A stretch of 13,879 nucleotides of DNA from Hominenteromicrobium gallistercoris. Lineage in GTDB: Bacteria; Bacillota; Clostridia; Oscillospirales; Acutalibacteraceae. Shown here in pieces: positions 1-7,686 of the stretch. Position numbers and translations under genes: made by a program. Position 1 is the stretch's first letter, and each line of letters starts with the position of its first letter. The notes beneath the pieces are model-generated. The model was not told the DNA's origin. It searched no databases and saw only the letters and a list, made by a program, of their open reading frames with translations. Where the stretch lies: the NCBI GenBank assembly GCA_019119145.1, contig DWXR01000140.1:1-13879 (forward strand), read 5' to 3'.

Positions 1-1
1 C

Positions 2-946
2 ATCCACAGCGAGGTGGGCAACCGGATGATCGGCGCCAAGGTGGATAAGCGCATTGTCCCCCTGGATTACAAGGTCAAAACCGGTGAGATCATTGAGATC
101 CTCACCACCAAGGAGGCGGGCCGCGGCCCGAACCGGGACTGGCTCACCCTGGTGCGCACCAGCGAGGCCCGCAACAAGATCCGGGCCTGGTTTAAGAAGG
201 AAAAGCGGGATGAGAACATCGTGGAGGGCCGGGCCGAGCTGGAGCGGGAGTTCCGCCGCAGCAATATCCCCCTGACCTCCGAGCTGATGGACTATATGAT
301 CGAAAGCGTGGGCAAGCGCCACAACTGCTCCACAGAGGATGACTTCTACGCTGCCATTGGCTATGGGGGCATCCAGCTGTGGAAAGTGCTGCCCCGTATC
401 AAAGAAGAGGCCCTGCGCCTGCAGAAGAGCGCTGCTCCGGACCAGCCACAGGAGCTGCCCCCGCCCACCACGCCGGAGCCCAAGGGCCGGGTGGCCAGCG
501 GCGTGCTGGTGGACGGCATGGACAACTGCCTTATCAAGTTCTCCCGCTGCTGCAACCCGCTGCCGGGCGACGAGATCATCGGCTTCATCACGCGCGGGTT
601 CGGCGTTTCGATCCACAAGCGAAGCTGCTCGAACGTGCCGAAGGACTTCACCACATGTCCCGAGCCGGAGCGCTGGGTGCGCGCGCACTGGGCCGGCGAC
701 GTCAAGGAGGAGTTCAAGTCGACGCTGCACATCGTCTCCACGGACCGCTCCGGTCTGCTCGCCGATGTGACGCAGCAGCTCTTCAACATGCATATTTTCA
801 TCCACTCGCTCAATTCCCGCGAGATCAAGAATACGGAAAACGCGCTGATTTCGGCGACGATCTCGATCAACGGCATGGCGCATCTGCAGCAGGTGATCGA
901 CCGGCTGTCGAAGATCCGCGGCGTGATTTCGATCGACCGGAGCTGA
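2..946 (+). CDS. relA: RelA/SpoT-family (p)ppGpp synthetase/hydrolase, C-terminal part
   Basis: The reading frame is open to the left edge, so this is the C-terminal 314 codons of a protein normally about 730-780 residues; the HD hydrolase and synthetase domains lie outside. It begins inside the TGS domain (IHSEVGNRMIGAKV, IVPLDYKVKTGEIIEI), continues through the helical region (GPNRDWLTLVRTSEARNKI), has the conserved Cys-Cys zinc-finger/RIS motif (CCNPLPGDEIIGFITRG at about 540-600) and ends in an ACT domain (LLADVTQQLFNMHIFIHSLN). These regulatory domains bind the ribosome and sense uncharged tRNA, controlling the stringent response. GTG at 14 is only an internal codon. Codon use differs sharply before and after about 580 (see findings). 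The downstream MBL hydrolase starts 25 bases after the stop, so the two are probably cotranscribed. Family identity is secure; whether the full protein is a synthetase, a hydrolase or both cannot be seen. Confidence 0.95.
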   Translation: MHSEVGNRMIGAKVDKRIVPLDYKVKTGEIIEILTTKEAGRGPNRDWLTLVRTSEARNKIRAWFKKEKRDENIVEGRAELEREFRRSNIPLTSELMDYMIESVGKRHNCSTEDDFYAAIGYGGIQLWKVLPRIKEEALRLQKSAAPDQPQELPPPTTPEPKGRVASGVLVDGMDNCLIKFSRCCNPLPGDEIIGFITRGFGVSIHKRSCSNVPKDFTTCPEPERWVRAHWAGDVKEEFKSTLHIVSTDRSGLLADVTQQLFNMHIFIHSLNSREIKNTENALISATISINGMAHLQQVIDRLSKIRGVISIDRS

Positions 947-971
947 AACCGGCGGAAAGGCAAAGGGTTTT

Positions 972-1580
972 ATGCGTTATCTCTGCATTACGGACGGCAT
1001 GCTTGCCGAAAACTGTTATCTGCTGCTCGACGAAGCGTCGGGTGAGGCCGCGGTCATTGACCCCGGCTTTGTGAACGACCGGCTGCTCGGCGAAATCGCG
1101 AAGTACAAGGTGCGCTGGATTCTGCTGACGCACGGGCACTTCGACCACATCGAGGGCGTCGACCGGCTGCGCGCGCTGACCGGCGCGCCGTCCGCCGCCT
1201 TCCGCACGGAGGGCGCGTTTGCGGCCGACCCCGCGCAGAACGGCTCGCTTCTGATGTTCGGCCGGCCGATCGCCTGCACGGTGGACCGCCTTCTGGAGGA
1301 CGGCGAGACGATTCATATCGGCGCCGTCCCGGTGCAGGTCCTGCACACGCCGGGGCACACGGCGGGCGGCTGCTGCTATGTCACGCCCGAGGCCGTGTTC
1401 ACCGGCGACACGCTGATGGGCTATTCGGTCGGCCGCTGCGACCTGCCGACCGGGGACGAGGCCGCGCTGGCGGTCTCCCTGCAAAAGCTCGCGGCGCTGC
1501 CCGGCGACCCCGCGATTTGCGGCGGCCACGGCCCGGTGACGCGCCTTTCCGAGGAGAAGCGGCGGAATCCGTACCTCTGA
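972..1580 (+). CDS. MBL-fold metallo-hydrolase, glyoxalase II-like
   Basis: A 202-residue single-domain metallo-beta-lactamase-fold protein. The metal-binding set is complete: THGHFDH (H54, H56, D58, H59), GHT (H129), FTGD (D146) and GGHGP (H186), the pattern of the YcbL/GloB-like branch that binds two metal ions. Length matches these short cytosolic hydrolases, which lack the C-terminal helical domain of true glyoxalase II. Likely a thioester or related hydrolase; substrate is not readable from sequence. The ATG at 972 has AAAGG/AAAGGG sequences 4-11 bases upstream. It sits between relA and hemZ, a common order in Clostridia, and is probably in the relA transcript. Very rich in TCG/ACG/GCG codons like the genes that follow. 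Confidence 0.93.
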   Translation: MRYLCITDGMLAENCYLLLDEASGEAAVIDPGFVNDRLLGEIAKYKVRWILLTHGHFDHIEGVDRLRALTGAPSAAFRTEGAFAADPAQNGSLLMFGRPIACTVDRLLEDGETIHIGAVPVQVLHTPGHTAGGCCYVTPEAVFTGDTLMGYSVGRCDLPTGDEAALAVSLQKLAALPGDPAICGGHGPVTRLSEEKRRNPYL

Positions 1581-1619
1581 CCGCGCCCGGGAATCTATCA
1601 AATTTAAGGAAACCAGACT

Positions 1620-3083
1620 ATGTATCTTTTTGTTATTGACCACCCCTACCACTACGAGGCGGAAAACCTGTGCCGCGTGTTCTTTCCGTTCGACCGGGTT
1701 GTGACGCTGCACGACCCGGCCGAAGCGCAGGCGCCGCAGTCCCGCACCGTGTACACCGCGGTGGAGGACGGCGTGTGCGTCGTCCGCATCCGCGACGAGG
1801 ACGGCGAGACGGCGCGCACAGCGCCGCAGGGCGAGGAGGGCGAATACAGCCTGATGGCGCTGCTTTTCGGCGCGCTGCGCGACCACACGGGCAAAACGCC
1901 GCGCTGGGGCATGCTGACCGGCATCCACCCGATCAAGCTGCTGCGCCAGCTCACCGAGCGCTTCGGCGCTGCGGAGGCGGAGCGCCTGTTCCGGGAGAAG
2001 TATTTTGTCTCGGCGGAAAAGGCGGCGCTGGCGGCGCGGACGCTCCGCTCGCAGGCGCCGGTCACGGCGGACGTCGGGGAAAACGACTACGCGCTGTACA
2101 TCTCGGTGCCCTTCTGCCCGACGCGCTGCGCGTACTGCTCGTTCGTCTCCCAGAGCGTCGAAAAGACGAAAAAGCAGATCCCGCAGTACCATGCGCTGCT
2201 TTTGGAGGAGATCCGCGCGACGGCAGACTGCGCACGGCAGCTCGGCCTGCGGCTGCGCGCCGTCTATGTCGGCGGCGGCACGCCGACCACGTTCTCGGCG
2301 GAGCAGCTCCGCTCGATGCTCGAGACCGTGCGCGCGTCGTTCGACCTTTCGGCCTGCACGGAGTTCACGGTGGAGGCCGGGCGGCCGGACACGATTGACC
2401 GCGAAAAGCTGACGGCGCTGCTCGAGAGCGGCGTCACGCGCATCAGCATTAACCCGCAGACGCTGCAGGACAACGTGCTCGAAAACATCGGCCGCCGCCA
2501 TACGGCGCAGCAGACGGTCGAGGCGTTCCGCCTTGCGCGGGAGGTCGGCTTTACGAATATCAATATGGATCTGATCGTCGGCCTGCCGGGCGATACGTAC
2601 GAGAGCTTCTGCGATACGATCGAGCAGGTGCTCGCGCTCGACCCGGAAAACGTCACCGTGCATGCGCTGGCGCTCAAGCGCTCCTCACGCATCACGCAGA
2701 GTGGCGAGATCAACCGGGCGCACGCCGACGCGGCGCTTGCCGACCGCATGATGGCCTATGCGGAAAAGCGGCTTACGGAGCACGGGCTTGCGCCCTACTA
2801 CCTCTACCGCCAGAGCCGCATGGCGGGCAATCTGGAAAATACGGGCTGGGCGAAGCCGGGCTTCGTCTGCGCGTACAATATTTTCACGATGGACGAGACG
2901 GAGACGGTGCTCGCCTGCGGGGCGGGCGGCGTTTCCAAGCTGAAAGACCCGTATTCAGAGGATCTCACGCGTATTTTTAACTTCAAATACTCATATGAGT
3001 ATATCAGCCGCTACGGGGAGATCCTGAAGAGAAAGGAAGGTATCGGCAGGCAATATGAGCAATTTCGCAAGCGGATACGTTAA
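1620..3083 (+). CDS. hemZ: HemZ, radical-SAM coproporphyrinogen dehydrogenase-like protein
   Basis: A 487-residue protein, close to the usual length of about 500 for HemZ. Its N-terminal 150 residues are the HemZ-specific extension; the radical SAM core follows with the iron-sulfur motif CPTRCAYC (C166, C170, C173) and the SAM-binding GGGTPT at 218-223, then a HemN-like region (NINMDLIVGLPGDT, RMAGNLENTGWAKPG). By family knowledge HemZ is a HemN relative named for oxygen-independent coproporphyrinogen III oxidation, although many HemN-like proteins are instead heme chaperones or methyltransferases, so the reaction is less sure than the family. ATG at 1620 has AAGGA about 9 bases upstream. The last 29 bases overlap the start of the kinase gene, implying translational coupling. 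Confidence 0.92.
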   Translation: MYLFVIDHPYHYEAENLCRVFFPFDRVVTLHDPAEAQAPQSRTVYTAVEDGVCVVRIRDEDGETARTAPQGEEGEYSLMALLFGALRDHTGKTPRWGMLTGIHPIKLLRQLTERFGAAEAERLFREKYFVSAEKAALAARTLRSQAPVTADVGENDYALYISVPFCPTRCAYCSFVSQSVEKTKKQIPQYHALLLEEIRATADCARQLGLRLRAVYVGGGTPTTFSAEQLRSMLETVRASFDLSACTEFTVEAGRPDTIDREKLTALLESGVTRISINPQTLQDNVLENIGRRHTAQQTVEAFRLAREVGFTNINMDLIVGLPGDTYESFCDTIEQVLALDPENVTVHALALKRSSRITQSGEINRAHADAALADRMMAYAEKRLTEHGLAPYYLYRQSRMAGNLENTGWAKPGFVCAYNIFTMDETETVLACGAGGVSKLKDPYSEDLTRIFNFKYSYEYISRYGEILKRKEGIGRQYEQFRKRIR

Positions 3084-4023
3084 ATACATCAACCACCTCG
3101 AGCAGATCAACGACGCGGCGCTCGCGCGCCCGCAGGTCATGATCGATGAGGTGGAGGACGGCTATCGCGAACACCTGCGCAATATTGCGCGCAATATCCT
3201 CTCCCATTATGGCACGGCGAAGGTCTGCATGCTCGCCGGCCCCTCCTCAAGCGGAAAAACGACGACGGCGCACCTGCTGCGCGACTACCTTGAAGAACTC
3301 GGCCTGCAGGCGCAGATCGTCTCGCTCGACGATTTTTACCTCGGCACGGCGCAGATGCCCCTGCTGCCGAGCGGCGAGCGCGACTACGAGACGGTCAACG
3401 CGCTCGACGTCGAGATGGTCCGGCAGTGCATCCGCTCCGTTATCGATCAGGGGACGTGCATGCTGCCGGCCTACGACTTCATGACGAGCGAGCGCCGGCT
3501 CAATGCGCGCGCGCTCGACGTGCGCGAGAACGGCTTCGTCATTATGGAGGGCATCCACGCGCTGAACCCGATCTTTACGAAGGACCTGCCCGCGGGCAGC
3601 GCGATCAAGCTGTACGTCAGCGTCAAGCAGCAGATCAAGGACGCGAACGGCGAGGTGGTTTCCCCGATGGACCTGCGGCTGATCCGCCGCATCGCGCGCG
3701 ACGTGCAGTTCCGCAACACGTCGGCGGAGCGCACGCTCGCCATGTGGCCGAACGTCGTCGCGGGCGAGGATAAGTACATCCGCCCTTACCGGATGTCGGC
3801 GGACTACACGGTCAACTCGATCCACATCTACGAGCCGTGCGTGCTGCGCTCCTCGGTCATCCCGCTGCTGCGCAGCATCCCGGAGGACAGCCCGCACTAC
3901 CGCAAGGCGCGCGACCTCGACGCGCGGCTGATGCGCTTCGAGCCGGTGGACCCCGACCTCGTGCCGGAAAACTCCATGCTGCGCGAATTTCTCGGGCCGA
4001 AGGGCGCCAAACGCGCGGAGTAA
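3055..4023 (+). CDS. Uridine kinase-like nucleoside kinase
   Basis: A 322-residue P-loop kinase of the uridine kinase/phosphoribulokinase superfamily. Visible motifs are Walker A GPSSSGKTT at 62-70, the DDFY motif at 92-95 that in uridine kinases carries the catalytic Asp, PAYDF at 138-142, and EGIHALN at 165-171. Many Firmicutes homologues are about 550 residues with N-terminal TGS and threonyl-tRNA-synthetase-like domains; this one has only about 55 residues before the P-loop, so it is the short, kinase-only form. It probably phosphorylates a pyrimidine nucleoside in salvage; the exact substrate is inferred. The ATG lies inside the end of hemZ and has only weak purine-rich sequences before it (GGCAGG), consistent with coupling to hemZ translation. 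Confidence 0.88.
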   Translation: MSNFASGYVKYINHLEQINDAALARPQVMIDEVEDGYREHLRNIARNILSHYGTAKVCMLAGPSSSGKTTTAHLLRDYLEELGLQAQIVSLDDFYLGTAQMPLLPSGERDYETVNALDVEMVRQCIRSVIDQGTCMLPAYDFMTSERRLNARALDVRENGFVIMEGIHALNPIFTKDLPAGSAIKLYVSVKQQIKDANGEVVSPMDLRLIRRIARDVQFRNTSAERTLAMWPNVVAGEDKYIRPYRMSADYTVNSIHIYEPCVLRSSVIPLLRSIPEDSPHYRKARDLDARLMRFEPVDPDLVPENSMLREFLGPKGAKRAE

Positions 4024-4028
4024 GCAAA

Positions 4029-4059
4029 TTGTAAGGAATTATTCAATCTTTCTTTACAA
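4029..4059. repeat. AT-rich inverted repeat after the kinase gene
   Basis: TTGTAAGGAA (4029-4038) pairs with TTCTTTACAA (4050-4059) over 10 bp with one G-U pair and an 11-base loop. No U tract follows, so it is not a typical terminator. It lies just upstream of the candidate promoter at 4077-4105 and could be an operator, an RNA-stabilising hairpin for the kinase transcript, or chance in AT-rich DNA. Confidence 0.4.
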
Positions 4060-4076
4060 ATCAGCGCGTTTGTCAT

Positions 4077-4105
4077 TTGCTTTTCTGTGATTTTTGCGCT
4101 ATAAT
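4077..4105 (+). promoter_or_regulatory. Candidate sigma-A promoter for the zinc-ribbon gene
   Basis: A perfect -10 hexamer TATAAT at 4100-4105 with a weak -35 TTGCTT at 4077-4082 and a 17-base spacer, in an AT-rich gap between divergent codon contexts. Predicted transcription start is near 4112, giving a leader of about 50 bases before ATG 4164. The -35 is poor, so activation by a factor is possible. Confidence 0.6.
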
Positions 4106-4163
4106 GTAGGCAGAATCGAATGTGAACCGATTCCCGAGTATGCTGTAAAGGAGAATGAAAATT

Positions 4164-4625
4164 ATGGGTATCTTAGATGATGTTGTTGTCAATGCGAAAT
4201 CCGCAGCGCAGACTGTCGGCAGGATGGCGGGCCAGTTTGTGGATATGTCCAAGCTGAGAATCAACCTCTCGGAGCTCAACGGCGAGATCAACCGCCGCTA
4301 TCAGGAGCTCGGCCAGTTTATTTATGAAGCGAAGAAGGCCGGTACGGCCGACGAGACGGAGCTCGACGAAAAGATCGCCGGTCTGGACGATCTGTACGCG
4401 CAGCTTGCGGCGGTCTCCGCGCAGCTCGCGGCGCTGCAGAACAAAGTCACCTGCCCGTGCTGCGGCAAGCAGATGGAGATCGACGCGACGTTCTGCAGCC
4501 ACTGCGGCATGAAGCTGACGAAGGACGAGGCGCCGGCCGAAGAGCCCGCCGCGCAGCCCGAGCAGCCGGCGGAAGCGCCGGAGCAGGCGCCGGCCGAAGG
4601 CGAAGAGGAAAAGACGGAGGAGTAA
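4164..4625 (+). CDS. Zinc-ribbon protein with coiled coil and acidic tail
   Basis: A 153-residue protein with no clear named family. Residues 1-30 are a short helical N-terminus, 30-95 are heptad-like and Leu/Ala/Glu-rich (probable coiled coil), C97/C100 and C111/C114 form a zinc ribbon (CPCC, then CSHC 10 residues on), and 118-153 are a disordered Pro/Ala/Glu tail. The start is set by AAAGGAG at 4147-4153: the ATG at 4155 would be one base away, whereas ATG 4164 has an ideal 10-base gap, so 4164 is preferred. Own promoter upstream and terminator hairpin downstream make it a single-gene unit. No signal peptide or membrane segment is seen, so it is probably cytosolic. Function unknown; such zinc-ribbon proteins often act as scaffolds, but that is only general family behaviour. 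Confidence 0.85.
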   Translation: MGILDDVVVNAKSAAQTVGRMAGQFVDMSKLRINLSELNGEINRRYQELGQFIYEAKKAGTADETELDEKIAGLDDLYAQLAAVSAQLAALQNKVTCPCCGKQMEIDATFCSHCGMKLTKDEAPAEEPAAQPEQPAEAPEQAPAEGEEEKTEE

Positions 4626-4680
4626 TTCCCCCGCACGGAAAGTGAAAGCAGCAGGCTGTGCCTGCCGGACGTAAAACAGG

Positions 4681-4712
4681 GAGGAAAGAGGCATACTCTT
4701 TCCTCTTCTTTC
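4681..4712 (+). terminator. Rho-independent terminator after the zinc-ribbon gene
   Basis: Perfect 10-bp stem GAGGAAAGAG (4681-4690) / CTCTTTCCTC (4696-4705), loop GCATA, followed by TTCTTTCT. The tail is interrupted by C residues, so efficiency may be moderate. Confidence 0.75.
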
Positions 4713-4725
4713 TCGGTGTGAATCT

Positions 4726-4741
4726 GCCCGCCGCGGCGGGC
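4726..4741. repeat. 16-base perfect GC palindrome before the flippase gene
   Basis: GCCCGCCGCGGCGGGC is self-complementary over its full length. It lies 20 bases before ATG 4762, so in RNA it could fold near the ribosome binding site (ACGGAG at 4748-4753). It may be a binding site or simply a product of high GC content. Confidence 0.4.
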
Positions 4742-4761
4742 GCGGAAACGGAGTTTGTTTT

Positions 4762-6483
4762 ATGGTTCGGAAACAGCCCGGGGCGCGTGTGCGCCAGAGT
4801 TTTCTGCACGGCGCGCTGCTGCTTACGGCGGGCGTGCTGCTCGTCAAGGTTGTCGGCGCGCTGTTTAAGATCCCGCTGTCGGCCGTCATCACGGAGGACG
4901 GCATGGGGTATTTCAGCACGGCGTACAGCTTTTACAACGTGATTTTCAGCATCGCCACGGCGGGCTTCCCGGTGGCGGTGTCGCGCATGGTTTCGGAGAA
5001 CGATTCGCTCGGCCGCTGGCGCGACGTGCGCCGGATCAAGCAGGCGGCGTCGCCCGTGTTCCTGCTGACCGGCGCGGTCGGAACGGGGCTGATGATCCTC
5101 GGCGCGCCGCTCTACACGCGCGCCGTCGGCAATGCGGGCGCGCTGCCCGCCATGCTGGCGCTCGCGCCCTCGGTGCTGCTGTGCAGCCTTGCGGCGGTTT
5201 ACCGCGGGTATTACGAGGGGCTGCGCAACATGACGCCGACGACGGTCTCACAGGTGATCGAGGCGCTCGCGAAGCTGCTGTTCGGCCTGAGCGGCGCGTA
5301 CTTCGTGATGGCGCGCACGAGCCGCGAATTCGCCGCGTCGGGCACGGTGCTCGGGCGCGCTGTGGCCGACGGCGCCGAGGCGCAGCGGGCGATCTGCGCG
5401 TTCGGCGCGGCGGCCGCGATCCTCGGCGTCACGCTCGGCTCGGCGCTGAGCCTTCTGTACCTGTACCTGCGCGACCGCCGCGGCGACGGCATCCCCGCCG
5501 CGCAGCTTGCGCGCGCGCCGCAGCCGCAGCCCCGCCGCACGCTGGCGCGGCAGCTGGTCCGCTCGTCGATCCCGATTGCGGTCGGCGCGGTCGCGATGAG
5601 CATTTCCGGCCTGATCGACGCCTCGTTTTTGCAGACGCGCATCGCGCACATCCTGCGCACCGACCCGGCGCCGCTGCTCGCGATGTACGCGGGGAGCATC
5701 CCGCAGGCCAACCTCGACGCGCCCGAATCGATCCCGAATTACCTGTTCGGCTGCTACAACATGGCGCTGACGCTGTTTATGATCGTGCCGAGCGTCACAC
5801 AGGCGTTTGGCGTCAGCGCGCTGCCGAGCGTGACGCATGCGTTTGCGCGCGGCGTGAAGGCGGAGCTGCGCGCCGCGATGGAAACGGTGCTGCGCGCGAC
5901 GAGCATCTTTGCGCTGCCCGCCGGCATCGGGCTTTCGGTGCTGGCCGGGCCGATCGCGCGGCTGGTCTACGGCGACAGGCCGAGCACGCCGATCATCGCG
6001 GCGGCGCTCGCCGCCATGGGCGCGGCGTCCATCTTCGCCGCGGTCACAACGCCGCTCGGCAGCATGCTGCAGGCGGTGGGGCACATGGAGCTGCCGGTTA
6101 TCCTCGTGCTGAGCGGCCTCGTCGTCAAGGTCGTGCTGAACTACATTCTGGCCGGCGTGCCGCAGATCAACATCCTCGGCGGCGGCATCAGCACGCTGGT
6201 GTGCTATGTGCTGGTGACCGTGGCGGAGCTCTTTGCGCTGGTGCGCATCACCGGCATCCGGTTTGATTTTGTCTCCACGGTTTTCAAGCCGCTTCTGGCG
6301 GCGGGCTGCTGCGGCGCGGCTGCGTACGGCGTGTGGCGCTGTTTGGCGCGCGCGACCGGCGGCGCCCGCCTCGACGCGCTTTTTGCCGTGGCGGCCGGCG
6401 CTGCCGTGTATGCCGCGGCGCTCGTTCTGCTGCGCGCCGTGCGGCCGCAGGAGCTGAAACGGCTGCTCCGCAGGGCGCGGTGA
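4762..6483 (+). CDS. SpoVB/YabM-like polysaccharide flippase (MOP superfamily)
   Basis: A 573-residue, strongly hydrophobic integral membrane protein of the MATE/MOP exporter superfamily, slightly longer than B. subtilis SpoVB and YabM (about 520-530). The N-terminus shows the typical first helix and loop (LLVKVVGALFKIPLSAVITEDGMGYFSTAYSFYN), followed by many hydrophobic segments and the family-like stretches YRGYYEGLRNMTPTTVSQV and GGGISTLVCYV. Members flip lipid-linked cell-wall or spore-cortex precursors across the membrane. Its position directly before mazG and the yabO-yabP-yabQ-divIC set matches yabM in Bacillus, which supports the YabM/SpoVB branch rather than a drug exporter. ATG 4762 has ACGGAG 8 bases upstream. 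Which of SpoVB, YabM or another lipid-II flippase it replaces cannot be decided here. Confidence 0.9.
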   Translation: MVRKQPGARVRQSFLHGALLLTAGVLLVKVVGALFKIPLSAVITEDGMGYFSTAYSFYNVIFSIATAGFPVAVSRMVSENDSLGRWRDVRRIKQAASPVFLLTGAVGTGLMILGAPLYTRAVGNAGALPAMLALAPSVLLCSLAAVYRGYYEGLRNMTPTTVSQVIEALAKLLFGLSGAYFVMARTSREFAASGTVLGRAVADGAEAQRAICAFGAAAAILGVTLGSALSLLYLYLRDRRGDGIPAAQLARAPQPQPRRTLARQLVRSSIPIAVGAVAMSISGLIDASFLQTRIAHILRTDPAPLLAMYAGSIPQANLDAPESIPNYLFGCYNMALTLFMIVPSVTQAFGVSALPSVTHAFARGVKAELRAAMETVLRATSIFALPAGIGLSVLAGPIARLVYGDRPSTPIIAAALAAMGAASIFAAVTTPLGSMLQAVGHMELPVILVLSGLVVKVVLNYILAGVPQINILGGGISTLVCYVLVTVAELFALVRITGIRFDFVSTVFKPLLAAGCCGAAAYGVWRCLARATGGARLDALFAVAAGAAVYAAALVLLRAVRPQELKRLLRRAR

Positions 6484-6538
6484 GGCCGGGCTTCCGGAAA
6501 GGGCTGCGGCCGCACAGGCGCCCCGGCGCGGTCTGCCG

Positions 6539-6563
6539 AAAAGCGGCGGAATTCGCGGCTTTT
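6539..6563 (+). terminator. Probable weak terminator after the flippase gene
   Basis: AAAAGCGGCG (6539-6548) pairs with CGCGGCTTTT (6554-6563) with one G-G mismatch and a 5-base loop. The U tract is short and sits within the stem, so termination may be partial. Confidence 0.5.
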
Positions 6564-6587
6564 GTCTGAAAAAAAGAGGAAAAACAC

Positions 6588-6616
6588 TTGAAAAATACAG
6601 AAAGATAGGGTAGAAT
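6588..6616 (+). promoter_or_regulatory. Candidate sigma-A promoter abutting the mazG start codon
   Basis: TTGAAA (6588-6593), 17-base spacer, TAGAAT (6611-6616). The -10 touches the ATG at 6617, so a transcript begun about 7 bases downstream would lack that start codon. Either mazG is also read from upstream, the promoter is fortuitous, or mazG is translated from a later codon. Confidence 0.5.
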
Positions 6617-7315
6617 ATGAAAGACGTTTCGAAATTTGTAGGGAAGACACGCTATTCGATCGACGACCTTGTGGAGATCCTCAAAATCCTGCGTTCGCCC
6701 GAGGGCTGCCCGTGGGACCGCGAGCAGGACCACAAGAGCATCCGCCGCGATTTTCTGGAGGAGTGCTACGAGGCGATCGAAGCCATTGACACCGACGACA
6801 CGGCGCTGCTGCGCGAAGAGCTCGGCGACGTGCTGCTGCAGGTTGTTTTCCACAGCGAGATCGAGTGCGAGCGCGGTCATTTCGATTTTGCCGATGTCGT
6901 GAGCGATATAGCGGAAAAAATGGTGGTGCGCCATCCGCATGTTTTTGCCGATGTGCAGGCGGAAACGACGGATGCGGTGCTCAAGAACTGGGACCAGATC
7001 AAGCGCGAGACCAAACGGCAGAAGTCGGACCGTGAGGTGCTCGAGAGCGTTTCGCCGGCGATGCCGGCGCTGATGCGCGCGCAGAAGGTGCGCAAGAAGG
7101 CGGCAAAGATGGGCGCGGCGCTGCCGGAGACGGAGGCGCTCAAGGCGCAGATCGCGTCGTCTGTCGCGCAGGCGGACGAGGAAAACGGCGCGGCGCAGCT
7201 CGGTCAGGCGCTTTTCGACCTGACGGCGCTGGCGCAGCGGCTCGGCGTGGATGCGGAGCAGGCGCTGTTTGAAGCCTGCCGGGCGTATATCGAAGGTTTT
7301 GAAGCGGAAAAATAA
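6617..7315 (+). CDS. mazG: MazG nucleoside triphosphate pyrophosphohydrolase
   Basis: A 232-residue MazG protein that hydrolyses NTPs/dNTPs to the monophosphate and pyrophosphate, cleaning the nucleotide pool. The first MazG domain is intact: CPWDREQ at 31-37, the EExxE motif (E48, E49, E52) and ExxD (E68, D71), the magnesium-binding acids. The second, C-terminal repeat is recognisable (LGQALFDLTALAQRLGVDAEQAL) but the usual ExxGD acids are replaced, so it is probably structural only. Bacillus YabN carries an additional N-terminal methyltransferase-like domain of about 220 residues that is absent here. ATG 6617 gives the normal family N-terminus (YSIDDLVEILKILRSPEGCPWD), but there is no good ribosome binding site. 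Part of the yabM-yabN-yabO-type cluster; hup follows 66 bases on. Confidence 0.93.
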   Translation: MKDVSKFVGKTRYSIDDLVEILKILRSPEGCPWDREQDHKSIRRDFLEECYEAIEAIDTDDTALLREELGDVLLQVVFHSEIECERGHFDFADVVSDIAEKMVVRHPHVFADVQAETTDAVLKNWDQIKRETKRQKSDREVLESVSPAMPALMRAQKVRKKAAKMGAALPETEALKAQIASSVAQADEENGAAQLGQALFDLTALAQRLGVDAEQALFEACRAYIEGFEAEK

Positions 7316-7381
7316 AGCAGTTCCTTATCCGGCACAGCTGGGTGATGAATAGAATTTAAAATTTACTGGAGGTTATTCGTT

Positions 7382-7657
7382 ATGAATAAGACAGAACTCG
7401 TGGCATCCGTTGCAGAGGCAACGTCCCTGTCCAAGAAGGACGCGGAGAACGCTGTTTCCGCCGTGATCGCTTCCATCACAAAGTCCCTGACCGAGGGCGA
7501 GAAGGTTCAGATCGCCGGCTTCGGCACCTTTGAGGTCCGCGAGAGAAGCGAGCGCATCGGCCGCGACCCGAGAACGAGCGAGGAGATCATCATCCCGGCT
7601 TCCAAGACCCCGGCGTTCAAGGCCGGCAAGGCTCTGAAGGATTCCGTCAACAAGTAA
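7382..7657 (+). CDS. hup: HU-family nucleoid DNA-binding protein
   Basis: A 91-residue HU, the standard length. The signature GFGTFEVRERSERIGRDP spans 46-63, with P63 being the DNA-intercalating proline at the arm tip and the basic arm between 53 and 75; the N-terminus MNKTELVASVAE is typical. It binds and bends DNA non-specifically as a dimer and compacts the nucleoid. TGGAGG at 7367-7372, 9 bases before ATG, is a strong ribosome binding site. Codon use shifts to TCC, GTT, GCT and AAG, as expected for a very abundant protein. Its place between mazG and rqcP is typical of Clostridia and absent from B. subtilis. A clear terminator follows, so hup may be made from a separate short transcript, though no convincing promoter is visible in the 66-base gap (7316-7381). 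Confidence 0.97.
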   Translation: MNKTELVASVAEATSLSKKDAENAVSAVIASITKSLTEGEKVQIAGFGTFEVRERSERIGRDPRTSEEIIIPASKTPAFKAGKALKDSVNK

Positions 7658-7686
7658 GACGCGTCCGGGTCAATAAACTGGTGATG

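Noticed and set aside
867..2663. Long minus-strand open frame of 598 codons opposite the MBL and hemZ genes
   Set aside because: It is the Arg/Ala/His-rich shadow of GC-rich genes on the + strand, crosses two well-identified genes and has no motif or ribosome binding site.
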